A DNA stretch of 64,000 nucleotides from Plantago major (Eukaryota > Streptophyta > Magnoliopsida > Lamiales > Plantaginaceae). Below are positions 35,648 to 49,790 of the stretch, in pieces. Both the position numbers and the translations under genes were made by a program. Positions within the stretch are counted from its first letter, which is position 1. Each line of letters begins with the position of its first letter. The stretch is from contig CM048842.1 of the NCBI GenBank assembly GCA_026545765.1, positions 39,627,431 to 39,691,430 of the forward strand, written 5' to 3'. Under the pieces are notes generated by a model. The model saw only the letters and a list, made by a program, of their open reading frames with translations. It was not told the origin of the DNA and searched no databases.

Positions 35648-35850
35648 TCTGGAATGGGCATCCAGAGAAGAGGTATCTGGAACGGGCATCCAGAGAAGAA
35701 GTATTTGGAACGGGTATCCAGAAAGGAGAGAAGAGGTATCTGGAACGGGTATCCAGAAAAGAGAGAAGAGGTATCTGGAACGGGAATCCAGAAGTCAAAA
35801 AGGCTAAAGAGCAAAAAGATAGCTTAAGATCTCTGAGACGGGAACTCAGA
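35648..35850 (+). repeat. Array of six small hairpins after pol, unit 1
   Basis: Five near-tandem copies of TCTGGAACGGGTATCCAGA (35648, 35676, 35704, 35739, 35774) each form a 6-bp stem with a 7-nt loop A(C/T)GGG(T/C/A)A. A sixth (35832-35850) keeps the loop ACGGGAA but has the stem TCTGAG/CTCAGA. Spacing is 28-35 bp. The array starts just after the RNase H end. Confidence 0.8.
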
Positions 35851-36295
35851 TATCTGAATCATTCTATAAACGGGGAACACTAAAGAGAATAGTATAACTA
35901 TCTGCAGTCAACTACTCTCTTGAAACTCGCATTATTTCTATCTTGATGAAAAACTTGAAAAAAATCCTAAGTATAAGACAGATTCAGATGCGAACAGTGT
36001 CCTTGCTCAAACAGAATTGTGATTCAGATAGCTATTAGCCAAAATTCATTAAATGGGCACAATTACATTTGTTCATTGTGATCATTGCTGGAGAAGCAAT
36101 GGTGACCCTTGATGAATTCAAGCGCTTGATCTGAACAGCAAAAATTAATTCACAAGAATAGTGGATCAGAAAAATTCCGACAAAGACCACTTTGCATTTA
36201 ATGCCGAAGTTACTTTTGATCATGCCGGCTTGCAAATCACAGATACGTACACACAAAATCAATTTGTATGTATTTGTCTGTTGAGATTCACTTGC

Positions 36296-36307
36296 TATAT
36301 ATATAGG
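36296..36307 (+). promoter_or_regulatory. TATA box upstream of the 3' module, unit 1
   Basis: TATATATATAGG lies 190 bp upstream of the module's first ATG (36497). It is followed by a CT- and A-rich leader resembling a plant 5' UTR. The same element is at 49791 in unit 2. Confidence 0.5.
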
Positions 36308-36496
36308 ATTTTGGGAAAGAAAATCACTTTTGCCTAATCCGAAATTTCAACTTGCATCAAAACAGCAAAAACCCTCTCCTGATCCTCTGCAACATCTCTA
36401 AAATCTCTGCAAATCTTGATTAAGTTTTTCTGAAAAGAATCACTCAATCGAATCTCTTTCAAACACAAACTTCAAATCCCTATACTATATAAAGAG

Positions 36497-39400
36497 ATGG
36501 CCTCCAAGAACACTTCGACACAGAAATCCCAATCCTACACTGGTACTGCTGAAAAGCAAGCACCAGAGTTGGTTATTGTTAACAATCGACTGATAGGAGT
36601 TTTCAATCCTGACCATTGGACTTCAAGTCACAGAATGATTTGGGGTGGTGCCATGGTTGAGGAATACCTCACTGCTGCAATAGAAAACCAAAGTGACAGA
36701 AAATTGATTCTTGACATGCTTGAAAAGGCACAAATCAAGGGTTTTCTATCTGTTCGCCCCAGTGGAATTTCATCACTCGATGTGTTGGAATTTTACAACA
36801 ACTCCAGGATTGTTTCCTGTGTATCTGAAGGCACTGAAATAGTGTCTATCAAAACCTCAGTCCAAGGAAAGGAAATCCTTCTGGGTTAAGGTTACTGAAA
36901 GGAACAAAGAGGGCTAAGGTTACTGAAAAAGTAACTGGTGATAAGGTATCTGAAGAAGAACCTACACCACAGGTTGCTGAACCTATAGCAAAGGTTGTTG
37001 GTGCAAACACATCATCAGGGAATGACTCTCTTGCACAACTTGACAAAGCCCTGATGAGTGGTATTTTAGTGCTGGCAGATGCTGATGGAAATGCCACATC
37101 TAAGAATCTGGAAGAACACTCTACTGATCAATCTTCTGCTTCCAGACAACCACAACAACCACAAACACAACAACCACAACAGCCACAAGTGGTTGATGAA
37201 ATGGTAAATGAACTCCATTTTGAATTACCAGCAATACAATATGCTGAAGAAAATCCTGTAATTGAGCAGGTTTCCCACCTCAATGAGAGGGATCAAACTG
37301 AGACATCTACTCAGAATGATCAACCAGGGGAGGCAACTGAGTTGCATACTCAGGAAAGGTGTGAAGTACCAGAAACTTCAAACAAAGAAACTGCACTGGG
37401 ACAAGACGACTAATGTATAGAAAGGTCACAAGTTCCAGAGACCAATCAGCCTGAAACTGCTCGGGTAAATGACTGGTTTAACTCTTAACTTGTAAAAAAA
37501 TTTTATACTTATAAATCTTGTTACCTTATAAGAATTTCTTTGTTACAGGCTGAGTTAGAAACGCAGAAACAAGAGGAAGCTGAGAAGCTTGCCTCAGATA
37601 CTGAAAAAGAGGTCCCTTCAACCTCAACTCTTGAGAATTCTGAGCATGTGCCACAGGTAAATGATTCTTAAAGAGAACTAACTTTTCAGTAAAAATGTTT
37701 GTATGCTCATTCATGATAAATGTTTCTAACAGGCTCCAACTGAGATGGAAGAAGATAAGGCAGAAATGCCAAAGACAAACCCAGAAACCAACAAGGTTTC
37801 TGAAGAACACATCACTGAGCCTTCAAACTTGAAGGTATATGACAATTAAGTGACAAGTGTTCTTTATCCTGGGTTATCTTTTATCTCTTCTAAAAATCAA
37901 TACTTTCTACTTACAGGCTATTTCAGAAGTAGAAATGCAAGGAGATGAAGTTGTGACTTCCCCTGCATCAATGGAAATTGATGAAGCCCCCAAGGCAGCA
38001 TCACTTGAAAGAACACCAGAAACTGCACAAGTCTCTGAGAAAAATGAATCTGAGCTTCCTGATGAGGAAGTAAGTAGCTCAAATCAGAATTCATTAAAAG
38101 CATATGTATGCATAGCTTCTTTCAAACTATTTCCTAAGTATTGTATTTATCTCAGGTTCAAGAAAGAAAGGTTCATGAGGACCAGACTTCCAATCGTCTC
38201 AGTAGAACAAGTATCTGAGCCTGATGTTCATACTCAGGTAACTCAGAGACTAAACTACACTTCTACTCAGATATCTACCAAAGTTTTGAAACTCACTCAA
38301 AACTCTTTCTTTCAGGCTCAAACAGATGCAAAGCAGGTTCCCATTGAAGAAACAAGGGACCTACTTCACTTCTTCAAAGCTCACACTTTGCCAAAGCATA
38401 TTCAATGCTTCAAGAAATGGCAGAAGTTAAGGTGCTCTGATCTCTCTGAAATATTGAGAATAACTAATCAACCAACCAGACGGGCACGAGCTCTAGACCT
38501 GGAAACATATGTCCAAGCAATGTTCGCCATGTAACAACATACGCCATGACTCTACTACAGAAGGACTTTTCCAGAGAAGTGGCGCATAGTTTGATACATG
38601 CCTTTGAACAGGCAGATGGTCAGACAAGATTACAGATGGCATTCAAGCCAGTCCTGCCCCAGACTCTGCAATTCATACCTAATGAACAAGAAGAAGTTAA
38701 TGGGCAGAAGATCACTATCCCGGAAGTGATCAATCTTGTATCTGAATATTATGAGGAGGAAGAAATGAATGAAAATTACTTTGATGAACCTCCCACTTAC
38801 CATCACCAAAAGGATGATAGTAACAAAAAGGATGATGATGATGCCCCAGCACCAGGGACCGGAGGAATTTCACAGAAAAACAATGCCTCAGTCGCTGAAA
38901 AGCAAACTGAGAAGACTTCACAGAAATCTCCGTCTCCATCTCCTCAGAAATCTACTCATCCATCTTCTAATCAACATGCAGTTACTACTGAACAAGTAGT
39001 TGAGCTCTCTGAGGAAACCAATTAGAAAATATTAAACACTCAGACCAGAAGTGCTCAACTCAGACAACTGTTGGAAGAAGAACAACAGCTACATCTTCAA
39101 CTGGAAGATCAAATAGATCAATCCAGAGAAAAGCTTGATCGACTAGAAGATCAATACCTCAAAGAAATCAATGCTTACTCTGCGGTGGAAGAACTAAAGG
39201 ATGCTATTAATGCTAAACGACAAATACTCGATACTGAACAAGTATCTGAAGTCAAGCATGATGCTAAGGCTGCATCATCTTCGAAAGAAGTACCATCCTC
39301 CTCCCAGAAAGGAAAGAAACCAATCTCTGAGATGGTTGCTGGACTTGATACGATTGATGAAAATGTCCAAGAGGATGAAGATCACTGGGATAATCACTCA

Positions 39401-41151
39401 GATGATGAAGAAGACAAGACTTTGGCAGAGCACCGACATGAACATTTAGCGGTTTCTCACTTGAAAAGAAAGTTGATTGCTCCAACAATCTTCAACAAAC
39501 TGCCAAACGTCCACTCCCATGAATACATGAGCAGGTACCAAGTAGTGGCTGCTCTGAATAAGGAGATGTCTTCACAGAAAAAGGAAGTAATTGCCTGAGT
39601 CCCCTCTGAAATGAGAAAGTTCACTGAGCTCATCACTCAGAGAACTACTAGCATGGTCATTGCTTAGAAAGATCTGGGAATGATAAGGGACGATGATGTG
39701 TCTTTAGCTGAAAAAGCTTTTCAAGAGGCAAGTTACACTGCTGGAAAAGCAGATGCCATGCTAGGCCCATTGGAAGAGCTCACTGATAAGGACAATGGAC
39801 TTATCAAGCAAAATCAGGAACTCAAAGCCGAACTTCAGAAGTTGGTCACTGCCTACAACTATTTACAAGGGCATTTTGACTCTCTCTCAGATTCCTTTAT
39901 GAGACTGAGTCAGCCAACAATGACTAAGGGGGAAAGAAAGTACAGATCTGGACCTCAAAGTCAGGGGAATGGGAAGAAGGAGATGAAAACAAGAAGAAAT
40001 CTGGAGTTGGTGCGTCTCAGAAAGGAAGAAGAAAAACTTCCCAGCCACCACTCAGAATCAATGAACCCTCCTCAAGCCAAGTTGCTTTCCAGAGACCTAC
40101 TGAAGGAACCAAAATGGTAACAAGGGCCATGGCACAGAAACCTCCAAGGAGTACCAAGGCTCCAAGGAGAAGACAAGTTAGAGGGATTGATGAATCTTCT
40201 GAAGAAGAAGAAGAAGGCCAAATCAAGTCCCAGGGCAATGAAGAAGGCTGCAAAGATCTCACAAGAATTGATCTTGATGATGATTAAGAAACTGATGGAG
40301 ATGAAGCTCCTCTTCACAGAAAAAGGAAGATTGAAAGCCTAACTGAGCCCATAGCTGCAAAGCCCCTAGCAGCTAAAACACCCTCTGGAAATACCAAGTC
40401 TATCCAGGGTGGTAGTTCTTCAAGCAACAACCCCAAGGAGAATTCAAGACAGAAAAGGAACAGACTGAGAGCTGAGCAAAGACAAATGAGAGCTGAGCAA
40501 AGACAAAGTTAACTTCCACTCAGGCCAGAAGAAGCCAAAATTGAGTATGTGAAGTATGACAATGATTCCTCAGTCTACAGGTTCATCAATCAGAAAAATG
40601 GCTATTGAATTCTGGAACTTAAGCATCTATTGGTAAATTCAAGATTTCCAGAACCAATTCTCAAACAACTTATGGCATGGAGAAAGAATAAACCTACCTT
40701 GATCAACACCAACCACATCAAAGCATGGTTGGATTTTGAAGTTGTCAAGAGGACTGAAGCCATGAAGAAGGACCTCTCTGATGATTGTCCATATGGAAAG
40801 CCAGATGATGTGCACAAGATTCTGAATATCACAGGAACAGGCACAAGACCAAGACTTGCTGTGGAACCCTATGAGTCGTTCTATCTGACAGAAGATCAAT
40901 ACAAGGGTGACATCAGATATCTGAAGATTATCTATGAATACTTCAAGCTTTCAGATATCAGAATAGAACATGCCTGGAAGTGGGGAAAGTACCTATGGGT
41001 CAAGCATTTTGCCAAGAAAAATCCTACCAAAACCTACAAAGAAGTCTGTGGATTTGCTATAGACACAGAGATGCTTGTCAGAACTCTTCTCTATGATTAT
41101 CTGATGACATCAAAAGGTTTGGAGATAGGAAATTTGCAGACTGATCCATAG
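36497..41151 (+). pseudogene. 3' module of Copia-A unit 1 (unknown function)
   Basis: A long region after pol with no similarity I recognise to gag, pol or host enzymes. It begins M-A-S-K-N-T-S and has a globular block with H-W-T-S-S-H-R-M-I-W-G-G. Gln/Pro-rich and acidic Ser/Glu-rich low-complexity stretches follow, then a coiled-coil region (about 39070-39240), basic nuclear-type clusters, and a second globular block with W-L-D-F-E-V-V-K-R and H-A-W-K-W-G-K-Y-L-W-V. SIRE-lineage elements carry a so-called env-like gene at this position; no clear signal peptide or membrane span is visible here. It is broken in several places and shorter than its counterpart in unit 2. Confidence 0.7.
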
Positions 41152-41512
41152 AAATTTTGTTGAAGACTTGAAGATTGAAGACTTGAAGACTAGTTCTTTA
41201 GGATGTCTACTTGGAGCTTGGTTACTCCTGTTGTCCTAATTTACTATGTAGTTTTTGTATTTTCTTGTTGAGCTTAAGCGTATCTGTATTAAAGTTATCT
41301 GTAATCTTAAGTTGCGACTTATCTGAAGAACTTACTCTCAGATAGTATTCTATAAAAGATAACTTGTCAGCAAAGATCACACCTTGTGATTTGGTTGATG
41401 TCTACTTTCTGCACTTAATTATATGATTTGAAAGATCTCAAGAAATGATTAAGTGGTGGATTGTTTCCTCATCCAGATTTGTAATAGGGAAGATAGTCAT
41501 CGTTGATTGATC

Positions 41513-41527
41513 AAAATGGGGGAAATT
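41513..41527 (+). other. polypurine tract, Copia-A unit 1
   Basis: AAAATGGGGGAAATT directly before LTR2, the expected plus-strand primer. The same tract lies at 55959-55973 before LTR3. Confidence 0.8.
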
Positions 41528-43215
41528 TGTTAGATATTTTGTTAGAATATCTGTTTAGATTTTGTTCAGCAACATGATGACTTATCTTAGTCTCAGAAAG
41601 GTGATTAGTACTCTTGGTTCACTTGAACATTGTAAAAGAGGAAACCCACTAAGTATGATAGTCTAGCTAATCTTGTATAGGATGTTAGGTCTCAAAATGT
41701 AATTTTTATTTTATGAAGAGAAGACCAAGAAGAAGACATCCAAGCAGAAAGCTCAACAACATTTGAAGACTTGAAGAAAACTGCACAAGATTACTGAATC
41801 TGTTGTTCAGATATCTTAGCCAAATATCTTGTAGACACGAACAGTTTCAAACAAACTGTGTCACAAGAGATATCTGAGAAATGAGATACATATCTGAAAA
41901 CAAGGAAAGTGTCCACAGATATCTATTCTCAGATACCTTGAGCATTAACCACGTTTCTGAAAAAGAAATATATATTGCAAACAAAGTTGTTTCAATAAAT
42001 AACAAGTGGTATCTGAAGAATGAAGATAAGGACGTGCAAAGAATCGGATGACACTGGTCTCTGATACAAAGCATAGTTCCGTTGACACTACAGGACAAAA
42101 AGTATAGTACAATGCATTTAATGCACGGACAGAGATGTTTGAATAAAAGCAACGGCAACTTCTGAGAAGAAGACAAAACCTGCTATAGTACTATACACAG
42201 ATATCGATAGTTTGAATTTGAGCCTGACGGATACTATTCAAACGGCACTCAAATTCATCTATAAATATCAACACTTAGACAGCTTGAGAGAACACACGGA
42301 ACACAACTCAGAACACTGAATACGCTGAAACATACGATCTCTGATCTTACTCTCTCAAAGCAACTTACTTATCGTTAAAGCTTTCTGTTGCGACTAAAGC
42401 TTTTGATCTTGAGTAAACACTGAAGTTCTAAGTGTCCTGATCCTAAACAAGCAAAGCTATCTGTGAAGGAGTTGAATCAAAAGATCAACTATCTGAGATT
42501 CATTCTCTTGAACAGATATCATAAGACTTGGGTCAGTAAAATCGAACAAGATACCATACGCTGTAAAGTGTATTAAGTAACTTAGTTCACAGAGCTATCT
42601 GAATAACTGAAAAGTTATTAAGACGCTCATCTGACAACTCAAACCGAAACCAACACCAAAACCGTGGAGTCTGGAAGTACTTAGTTTGAAAAATCGGGAA
42701 TAACTCCAAGGTTAGGAGTATAGGAAGTACTTGATTTGGGAAACTAAGGAATAACTCAAGGTTATTGAGTATAGGAAGTACTTAGCTTGGGAAGCTAGGA
42801 ATAACTCAAAGGTTTCGAGTATAGGAAGTACTTAATTTGAAGAAGCTAGGAACAACTCGGGGAACATTTGGTTGGGAACCAATTGTTCGAATCTTAGAAT
42901 AGGATTATTGTAGTTATCTCAATTATCATTCTAGTGAATTCTAGGTCTCGATAGACGAAGTGGATTAGTTGGAGGATTACGCCACCTCCGGATACCACTA
43001 TATTTCTTTGTGTCATTTACGTTTCACGTATTTATACTTGACACACACACACTTATTAACTGTTCTACGCTTATCTTTATTAAGTCTTCCTTTCTGATTC
43101 TAAGTATCAGATATCTATTCAGATATCTGAGAAACATTTGTTATCGACAAAAGTTTTAAAAGACTATTCACCCCCCCCCCGCTAGTCTTTTACTTTGCCG
43201 TTATCTGGACCAACA
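41528..43215 (+). repeat. Copia-A LTR2 (shared middle LTR)
   Basis: 1688 bp, serving as 3' LTR of unit 1 and 5' LTR of unit 2: a purine tract precedes it and a primer site follows it. It is near-identical to LTR1 up to about 42660; beyond that many CTG and CAG triplets are shortened relative to LTR1. Confidence 0.95.
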
Positions 43216-43217
43216 AG

Positions 43218-43229
43218 TGGTATCAGAGC
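43218..43229 (+). other. Copia-A primer binding site, unit 2
   Basis: TGGTATCAGAGC, 2 bp after LTR2. Confidence 0.95.
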
Positions 43230-43319
43230 AGGAGGTTCACCAAAGATTCGCGAACCTAGATCCCCAGATAGGTGAAGGAACTTTGTCCACTTTTGAGGAC
43301 TATTTAATTTGTGTGTTAA

Positions 43320-45780
43320 GTGTGCGGTATGTCTCGAGTGATGCACGTTCTCAAACCGTAGAACTACGAGAAATGGAAAAATAACATGATGCTCCACCTT
43401 GAAGCGAAGTGACGAGATGATCAAGTAATAAAGAATGGCCCAATAGTCATTCAACAACTTAAGCAAGTCATGGAGGTTTAGTGGAAGAGATCAACGCGAA
43501 GGATCTTCTCACACAGATGCGTCAACTAGTGGAAGATCTCCTGGTCACGTTAATTACGAACCATCCCCAGAGATCTCTGGCCATCGGAAGATGCCAAGAG
43601 AAATCGTCTGGATGGTCAAGCTCGTAACATCATCATCGGATCGACACTAGAGCACATACGATGTAAGCGTGGGTGCTAAAAGCGATGAAAGTTGCTCGGC
43701 TGATTGAAGAAATCTGCGGAATCGAGAAAACCAAGGAAAACAAGTTCGAAGTTCTAAAGTTGAAATTTCAAAATTTCAAACAAGGTCCCCGAAACTCTGG
43801 AAGAACTTGATTTGATTTACCACTCTTATGAGTGATATGGCGCACTTGGGAAAGCAATAGATACTCTCGGTCGAGAAGATTAAGACTATTGTCGAGTCTT
43901 AACCACAACCGGAGCATACTAAATTCTTTTATTTTAACCAAGGTATGCCAAATATCACTCCATGGAACTTTTCTCTCATCTTGCTCGTTGACTATGAGAC
44001 AACTCGGAGAGAACAAACAAGTGAAAAGTTGCGAATGTTGCTCTAGTTACTCAAGGAACTTCGAAAGAAGAAAAGCAAGGAGGAGGCGAGGATGCTCTTC
44101 TTGCAAAGCAAATGAGTAAATTTGTCGTCGAGAAATTGAGAGAAGAAAAGCGAAGAGAAGTGAAAAAGCATCTAGGCTCAAACTATCACCAAGACAAAAA
44201 TATGCGAGCTCATTGAACAAGCCATTTCGAAAGCATCATGTCTTGAGGCGAGAAATTGGAAACGATATCTGTTTCTATTGTCGAAAACACAGCCATTTCA
44301 AGAAGGATTGTCACCTCAACAAACTAAGGACAGGCGACAAGAAAGATAGAAGAATCTTCAGAAGAAGCCAGAAAGCTTTGTTAACTGAAGAAAGAAAATC
44401 CAAATTCAATTGGATGCTCTAGACGTTGAGACAGATTCTGAAGATGACAATTCAGATGATTCAACCCTACCATCACCAGAATTATGTGGAGTTACTCATG
44501 ACATAATCGACTTCGGCCTTAAGAAGAATGAAGTGTGTGTAGTTGCTGAAATTAACGGACCAGACATCTCCAACATAGAAAACTGTCTTATGGCTGATGA
44601 GGTAACACATACTTCTTGCTACACTTATGAAAGTGATGAAGAGGAAATGAAAAATCTAGAAAATCTCAGGAAAGAACTTGACATCTTTGAACGAGAATTT
44701 CTAATGATCCGAGCTAGCCGAAAACCTTGAAGAAGAAAAGAATTCTCTTGAAAGGAAAATTCTCAATTAGTTAAAGATTCCGAGAGAAAGGATCGAAACG
44801 CACTTCTCAAAGCTCGGATATCCGAGATGAAAAGTCACATGAAGAAGCAATTTGAGTTACGAAGAATTATGAAAATCTTCTTTACGAAATAAAGAACTCA
44901 AAAAGAAAGAACTATCTTTTCAATCTTATGCCAAAGCTAGTGACACTCTTACTGAAGTACAATCTTACTTAAGAGATCCTTCAGAAAAGAAAGGACTTGG
45001 GCTGAATACATAGACAGACTGTTCTATCACTCTGAATAAGAGTAAGGAGAAAAGAACATTTGTAAGTACTCAGCAAGACGGTTCCCATATAATCTATAGC
45101 ATCGGTGAAAAGACAAAGATTGTTGACAAATGAAAGGCAGTTGCGACTAGACCTTTGTGGGAAAAACAAGTCAAAAACAAAACTGTTGGGTACGTCTCTG
45201 AAAAGAAACACAACACTGAAAAGTGTAAACACCCACAGTGCTATGTCTCTCAAAAAGGTAGAATTGCAGGAGCTGGCAAATTCTCCATGTCACTTTTTAT
45301 GGAAAGAAATTGGATCAACCAGAGACTAGCAAAGCTGCTGAGAAAAGATCTCAGATAGCTTCAAGTGCTCGAAACGGCATTGGCTACAAAGGCATCGGAG
45401 AACAACTTGCTCATGAGTACAAGCAGGAGCAAGAACGATGGCTGAAAGCTAGAATTTCTCAAAGCAATTGTCAGAAGTGGAAGTTAAATCAAACCACTGA
45501 AAATCTGAATGCCAGGGCTAGAAGAAATCTGGCAAGGAAGGCTAAGTTTGCTGAAAAGCAAACTCAGAAACCTGACAGGTATCTGAAAGCATCATATGGA
45601 GCACCTAGGAACACACCAAGGAAGAAAATAATTCTTACTAATGATAACTTTCATTCAAAAAGAATTGCTCCTTACGTTCCTGTAAGACAAAAGCATATTT
45701 CAAAGAAATTCATTCAAAAATGGATTCCTACTGGAAGAACTTTTGATTCTGACGGTTCCATCAAAGATATGAGAACCTAA
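43320..45780 (+). pseudogene. gag region, Copia-A unit 2
   Basis: Homologous over its whole length to the unit 1 gag (29741-32254), with the zinc-knuckle region at about 44270-44315 and the acidic D-S-E-D-D-N-S-D-D-S block near 44440. The part up to about 44260, and again about 44720-44900, is affected by systematic CTG/CAG loss. It is a fossil with multiple breaks. Confidence 0.8.
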
Positions 45781-45822
45781 TCCCCTGTTTCCTGTTGTGT
45801 GCAGAATGCTTCCTGGACTAAA

Positions 45823-48800
45823 GCATAATGGCTATTTGATAGTGGATGCGGAAAGCACATGACAAGAGACAAAGCAAATCTGGTTGATTACAAAGCTTGC
45901 AACACAGGACCAGATATCAGATTTATTGGAGGAGAATTAAATCCCTCTCTGGGATTTGGCTACGTCAAATTGGGAACTTTAACAATCACTGACGTATTAC
46001 ATGTTAAGGATTTGAAATACAATCTATTTAGCATGAGCCAGTTTGCAGACAAGGGTTTTACTATAAAATTCAAAGCTAAATACTGCAAACTAATTGACAA
46101 TCACCAAAGCGGTCTTAGTTGGACGGAAAGGCAGTCTTTATGTTGCCGATTGGGCATCTGCCACAACTGAAGAATGTCTCATGGTGAGTCAATCTGGTCA
46201 CACAGAAGAGCACTGTTTATGGCACAAAAGAATGAGTCACTTGAACTTCAAAACTCTGAATAGACTTTCCAAGAAAGAGTTAGTGGTTGGTCTTCCCAGA
46301 ACATCTTTCAGAAAGGATGGTATCATTACACTTTGTCGGATGGGGAAACAATCTAAGATCTCTTTCAAATCCAAAATCAGACACTCTAGTGTTAGACCAC
46401 TGCAACTTTTACATATGGATCTATTTGAATCATCTGTAACTAGTTATGCAGGAAAGAAGTATGGTCTGGTTGTTGTAGATGACTTCTCAAGATTCACTTG
46501 GGTTGTCTTTCTGAAACACAAGTCTGATGCCAGGGTGGAGATACCTAACTTGCTGAAAAAGCTTGAAGTCATGAAGAATGACAAGGTATCTGCAATCAGA
46601 ACAGATCATGGTACTGAGTTTGTCAATCAGTACATAAAGGAGTTTTGTACCCGCAAAGGTATACAACACCAACTTTCCTCTGTAAGGACACCTCAACAAA
46701 ATGGTGTTGCAGAAAGGAAAAACAGAACCCTTAAAGAAGCTGCAAGGACAATGCTAGCTGACACTGAGATAAGTGAAATATATTGGGTTGAAGCTGTAAA
46801 CACAGCCTGCTACACTCAGAACAGATGCTTGATAAACAAACACCATGACAGGACCCCCTATGAAATCTTGGTTGGAAGACCTCCTAATATCAAACATCTG
46901 AGAGTATTTGGTTGTAGATGTTTTGTTCTAAACAATGGGAAAGATTATCTGAGAACATTTCAACTAAGGCGAGATGAAGGTGTTTTTCTTGGCTATTCCA
47001 CAAATAGCAAAGCCTACAGAGTTTACAACAAAAGAACAAAGAAAATTGAAGAATCAGTTCATGTTGTATTCTATGAAGGAAGCAAGAAAACACCTCCTAT
47101 TGATGAACTCTCAGAAAAGTTCAAAGAACTATTACTGAGGGATCCTAAAGAAGAATCCTCAGAAAAGAAAAACATCATTATGGAAAGTGAGGATGACTCT
47201 GACGTAGAAAAGCTTGAAAATCCTAGTAACAACAAGATGACTCACAAACATGATGAGGAATTTCCTATGAGTTTTCCAGAAATGGAACAGGTTACTGAGA
47301 ACCTTCATCATGAAGAGGTATCTGAAAAAGAGAATGCTGAAATGCATGTCTCAGATATCTCTAACACTGAAAAAGTGTCAGATATCCATGACATTTCCCA
47401 TATGTCAGATATCTCAGATACTGAAAAAGTATCAAATCAAAATCTTAGTGATTCACATTCAGATCACCTGGATATTGATCCTACTAGCACTAAACCTATG
47501 ATGAAATGGATCAAAGATCATCCTACAAAGGATATAATTGGACCAATTAATCAGGGTGTTAGGACTAGGAGAGCAATAGCTGAAAATGCTAACTCTTTGG
47601 ATGTTTCATCTCGAATATTGAACCTAAAAATATAGAAGAAGCATTAGGAGACCAAGACTGGATCTCTGCAATGCAAGAAGAGTTGGATCAATTTGAGAGA
47701 AACAAAGTCTGGAAACTAGTTCCATTTATAGAAGGAATATCTGTGATTGGAACTAAATGGGTTTTTAGAAACAAGATGAATGAATCTAGTGAAATAACCA
47801 GAAACAAAGCAAGATTGGTTGCCAAGGGATTTACTCAGACTGAAGGCCTAGATTTTGATGAGTCATATGAACCAGTTGCCAGATTGGATGCAATAAGACT
47901 CTTTCTAGCCTTTGCAGCTCATAAAGATTTCAAAGTTTATCAGATGGATGTCAAAAGTGCATTCCTAAACGGTGAACTTGCAGAAGAAGTCTATGTTGAG
48001 CAACCACCTGGGTTTGAAGTTTCCTCAGAAAGTAGAATGGTCTATAAACTACAGAAAGCTCTGTATGGACTGAAACAGGCTCCAAGAGCATGGTATGACA
48101 CTTCGGCCAAATACCTTCTAGAAAGTGGTTTCAAGAAAGGTGAAGTTGATAAAACTTTATTTACCTTAAACCATGATGGGAAACTACTCTTAGTTCAAGT
48201 ATATGTTGATGACATCATATTTGGATCTAAGGACAAGCAACTTTGTAATGACTTTGCAAATCTCATGAAAAGCAAGTTTGAGATGAGCATGATGGGAGAA
48301 ATGAATTATTTCCTAGGATTGCAAGTCAAGCAACTCAATGATGGATTAGTCAAACAAAGTATGCAAAAGACATGCTCACAAAATTCAATCTTAAGCCTTC
48401 TGAAAAGAATGCTAAGATACCTATGAGCATTGGAACCAAAATGACCTATACTGAATCAGATAAGAGTGTTGAAGAACATAAGTATAGGAAATTGATAGGT
48501 TCACTACTTTACCTCACTGCAAGTAGACCTGATATTCAATATGCTGATGGAGTATGTGCTAGATTTCAAACAAATCCAATGCAAACACACTACAACATCG
48601 CTATGAAAATATTAAAGTATGTGAAGGGTACAGTAGATGTAGGATTGTGGTATCCTAAAGAAAGTGGATTGAGTTTAGCTGGGTACTCAGATGCTGATTA
48701 TGCTGGATCCTTGCTTGATAGGAAAAGCACCTCAGGAACTTGTCAGTTTCTGGGCACTAGAATTATCTCATGGTTTAGCAAGAAGCAAAACTCAATTGCA

Positions 48801-49148
48801 ACTTCTACCACAGAGGCTGAATATATTGCTGCTGGTTGTTGTGCAACACAAATTTTGTGGATACAATAACAACTTAAAGACTATGGACTTGATGAGAAGA
48901 AAACTCCCACTTTCTGTGACAACACAAGTGCTATTGCGATTACACAGAATCCTAAATTTCATGCCAGAACAAAGCACATTGATGTTAGACATCACTTCAT
49001 CAGAGACCATGTTGAAAAAGGCAATATAGAGATACTCAAGATTGGCACTGAAGACCAACTTGCAGATATCTTCACTAAGCCACTACAAGGAAATAGATTC
49101 TTAGCCTTAAGACATAGTCTTGGACTAATGAAACTACCAATGAACTGA
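45823..49148 (+). pseudogene. pol region, Copia-A unit 2
   Basis: Same domain order as unit 1: protease near 45838-45860, integrase (about 46210-46750), RT with D-V-K-S-A-F-L-N-G (about 47950) and Y-V-D-D (about 48203), and RNase H with S-D-A-D-Y-A-G, R-K-S-T-S-G-T and T-E-A-E-Y-I-A, ending near 49148. Nucleotide identity to unit 1 is very high. A few breaks are present. Confidence 0.92.
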
Positions 49149-49161
49149 AAAGGTTCAGATA

Positions 49162-49306
49162 TCTGGAATGGGCATCCAGAGAAGAGGTATCTGGAACGGG
49201 CATCCAGAGAAGAAGTATTTGGAACGGGTATCCAGAAAGGAGAGAAGAGGTATCTGGAACGGGTATCCAGAAAAGAGAGAAGAGGTATCTGGAACGGGAA
49301 TCCAGA
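49162..49306 (+). repeat. Hairpin array after pol, unit 2
   Basis: Five copies of the TCTGGA-loop-TCCAGA hairpin with the ACGGG-type loop, at the same spacing as in unit 1. The sixth hairpin position (about 49344-49370) lies in a block with CTG/CAG loss. Confidence 0.8.
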
Positions 49307-49790
49307 AGTCAAAAAGGCTAAAGAGCAAAAAGATAGCTTAAGATCTACGCGGGAACTCGGATCCGAATCATTCTATAAACGGGGAACACTAAAGAGAATA
49401 GTATAACTATCTGCAGTCAACTACTCTCTTGAAACTCGCATTATTTCTATCTTGATGAAAAACTTGAAAAAAATCCTAAGTATAAGACAGATTCAGATGC
49501 GAACAGTGTCCTTGCTCAAACAGAATTGTGATTCAGATAGCTATTAGCCAAAATTCATTAAATGGGCACAATTACATTTGTTGATTGTGATCATTGCTGG
49601 AGAAGCAATGGTGACCCTTGATGAATTCAAGCGCTTGATCTGAGCGTAAATTAATTCACGATAAATAGTTTGTAAAAATTCGACAAAGACCACTTTGCAT
49701 TTAATGCAGTTACTTTTGATCATGCCGCTTGCAAATCATGATGCATACACAAAATCAATTTGTATGTATTTGTGCATGAGATTCACTTGC

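Noticed and set aside
35478-35798. Minus-strand frame with repeated F-P-F-Q-I and S-R-Y-L-F-S over the hairpin array
   Set aside because: It is the antisense translation of the tandem hairpins and of RNase H, repeated identically in unit 2; no independent support.
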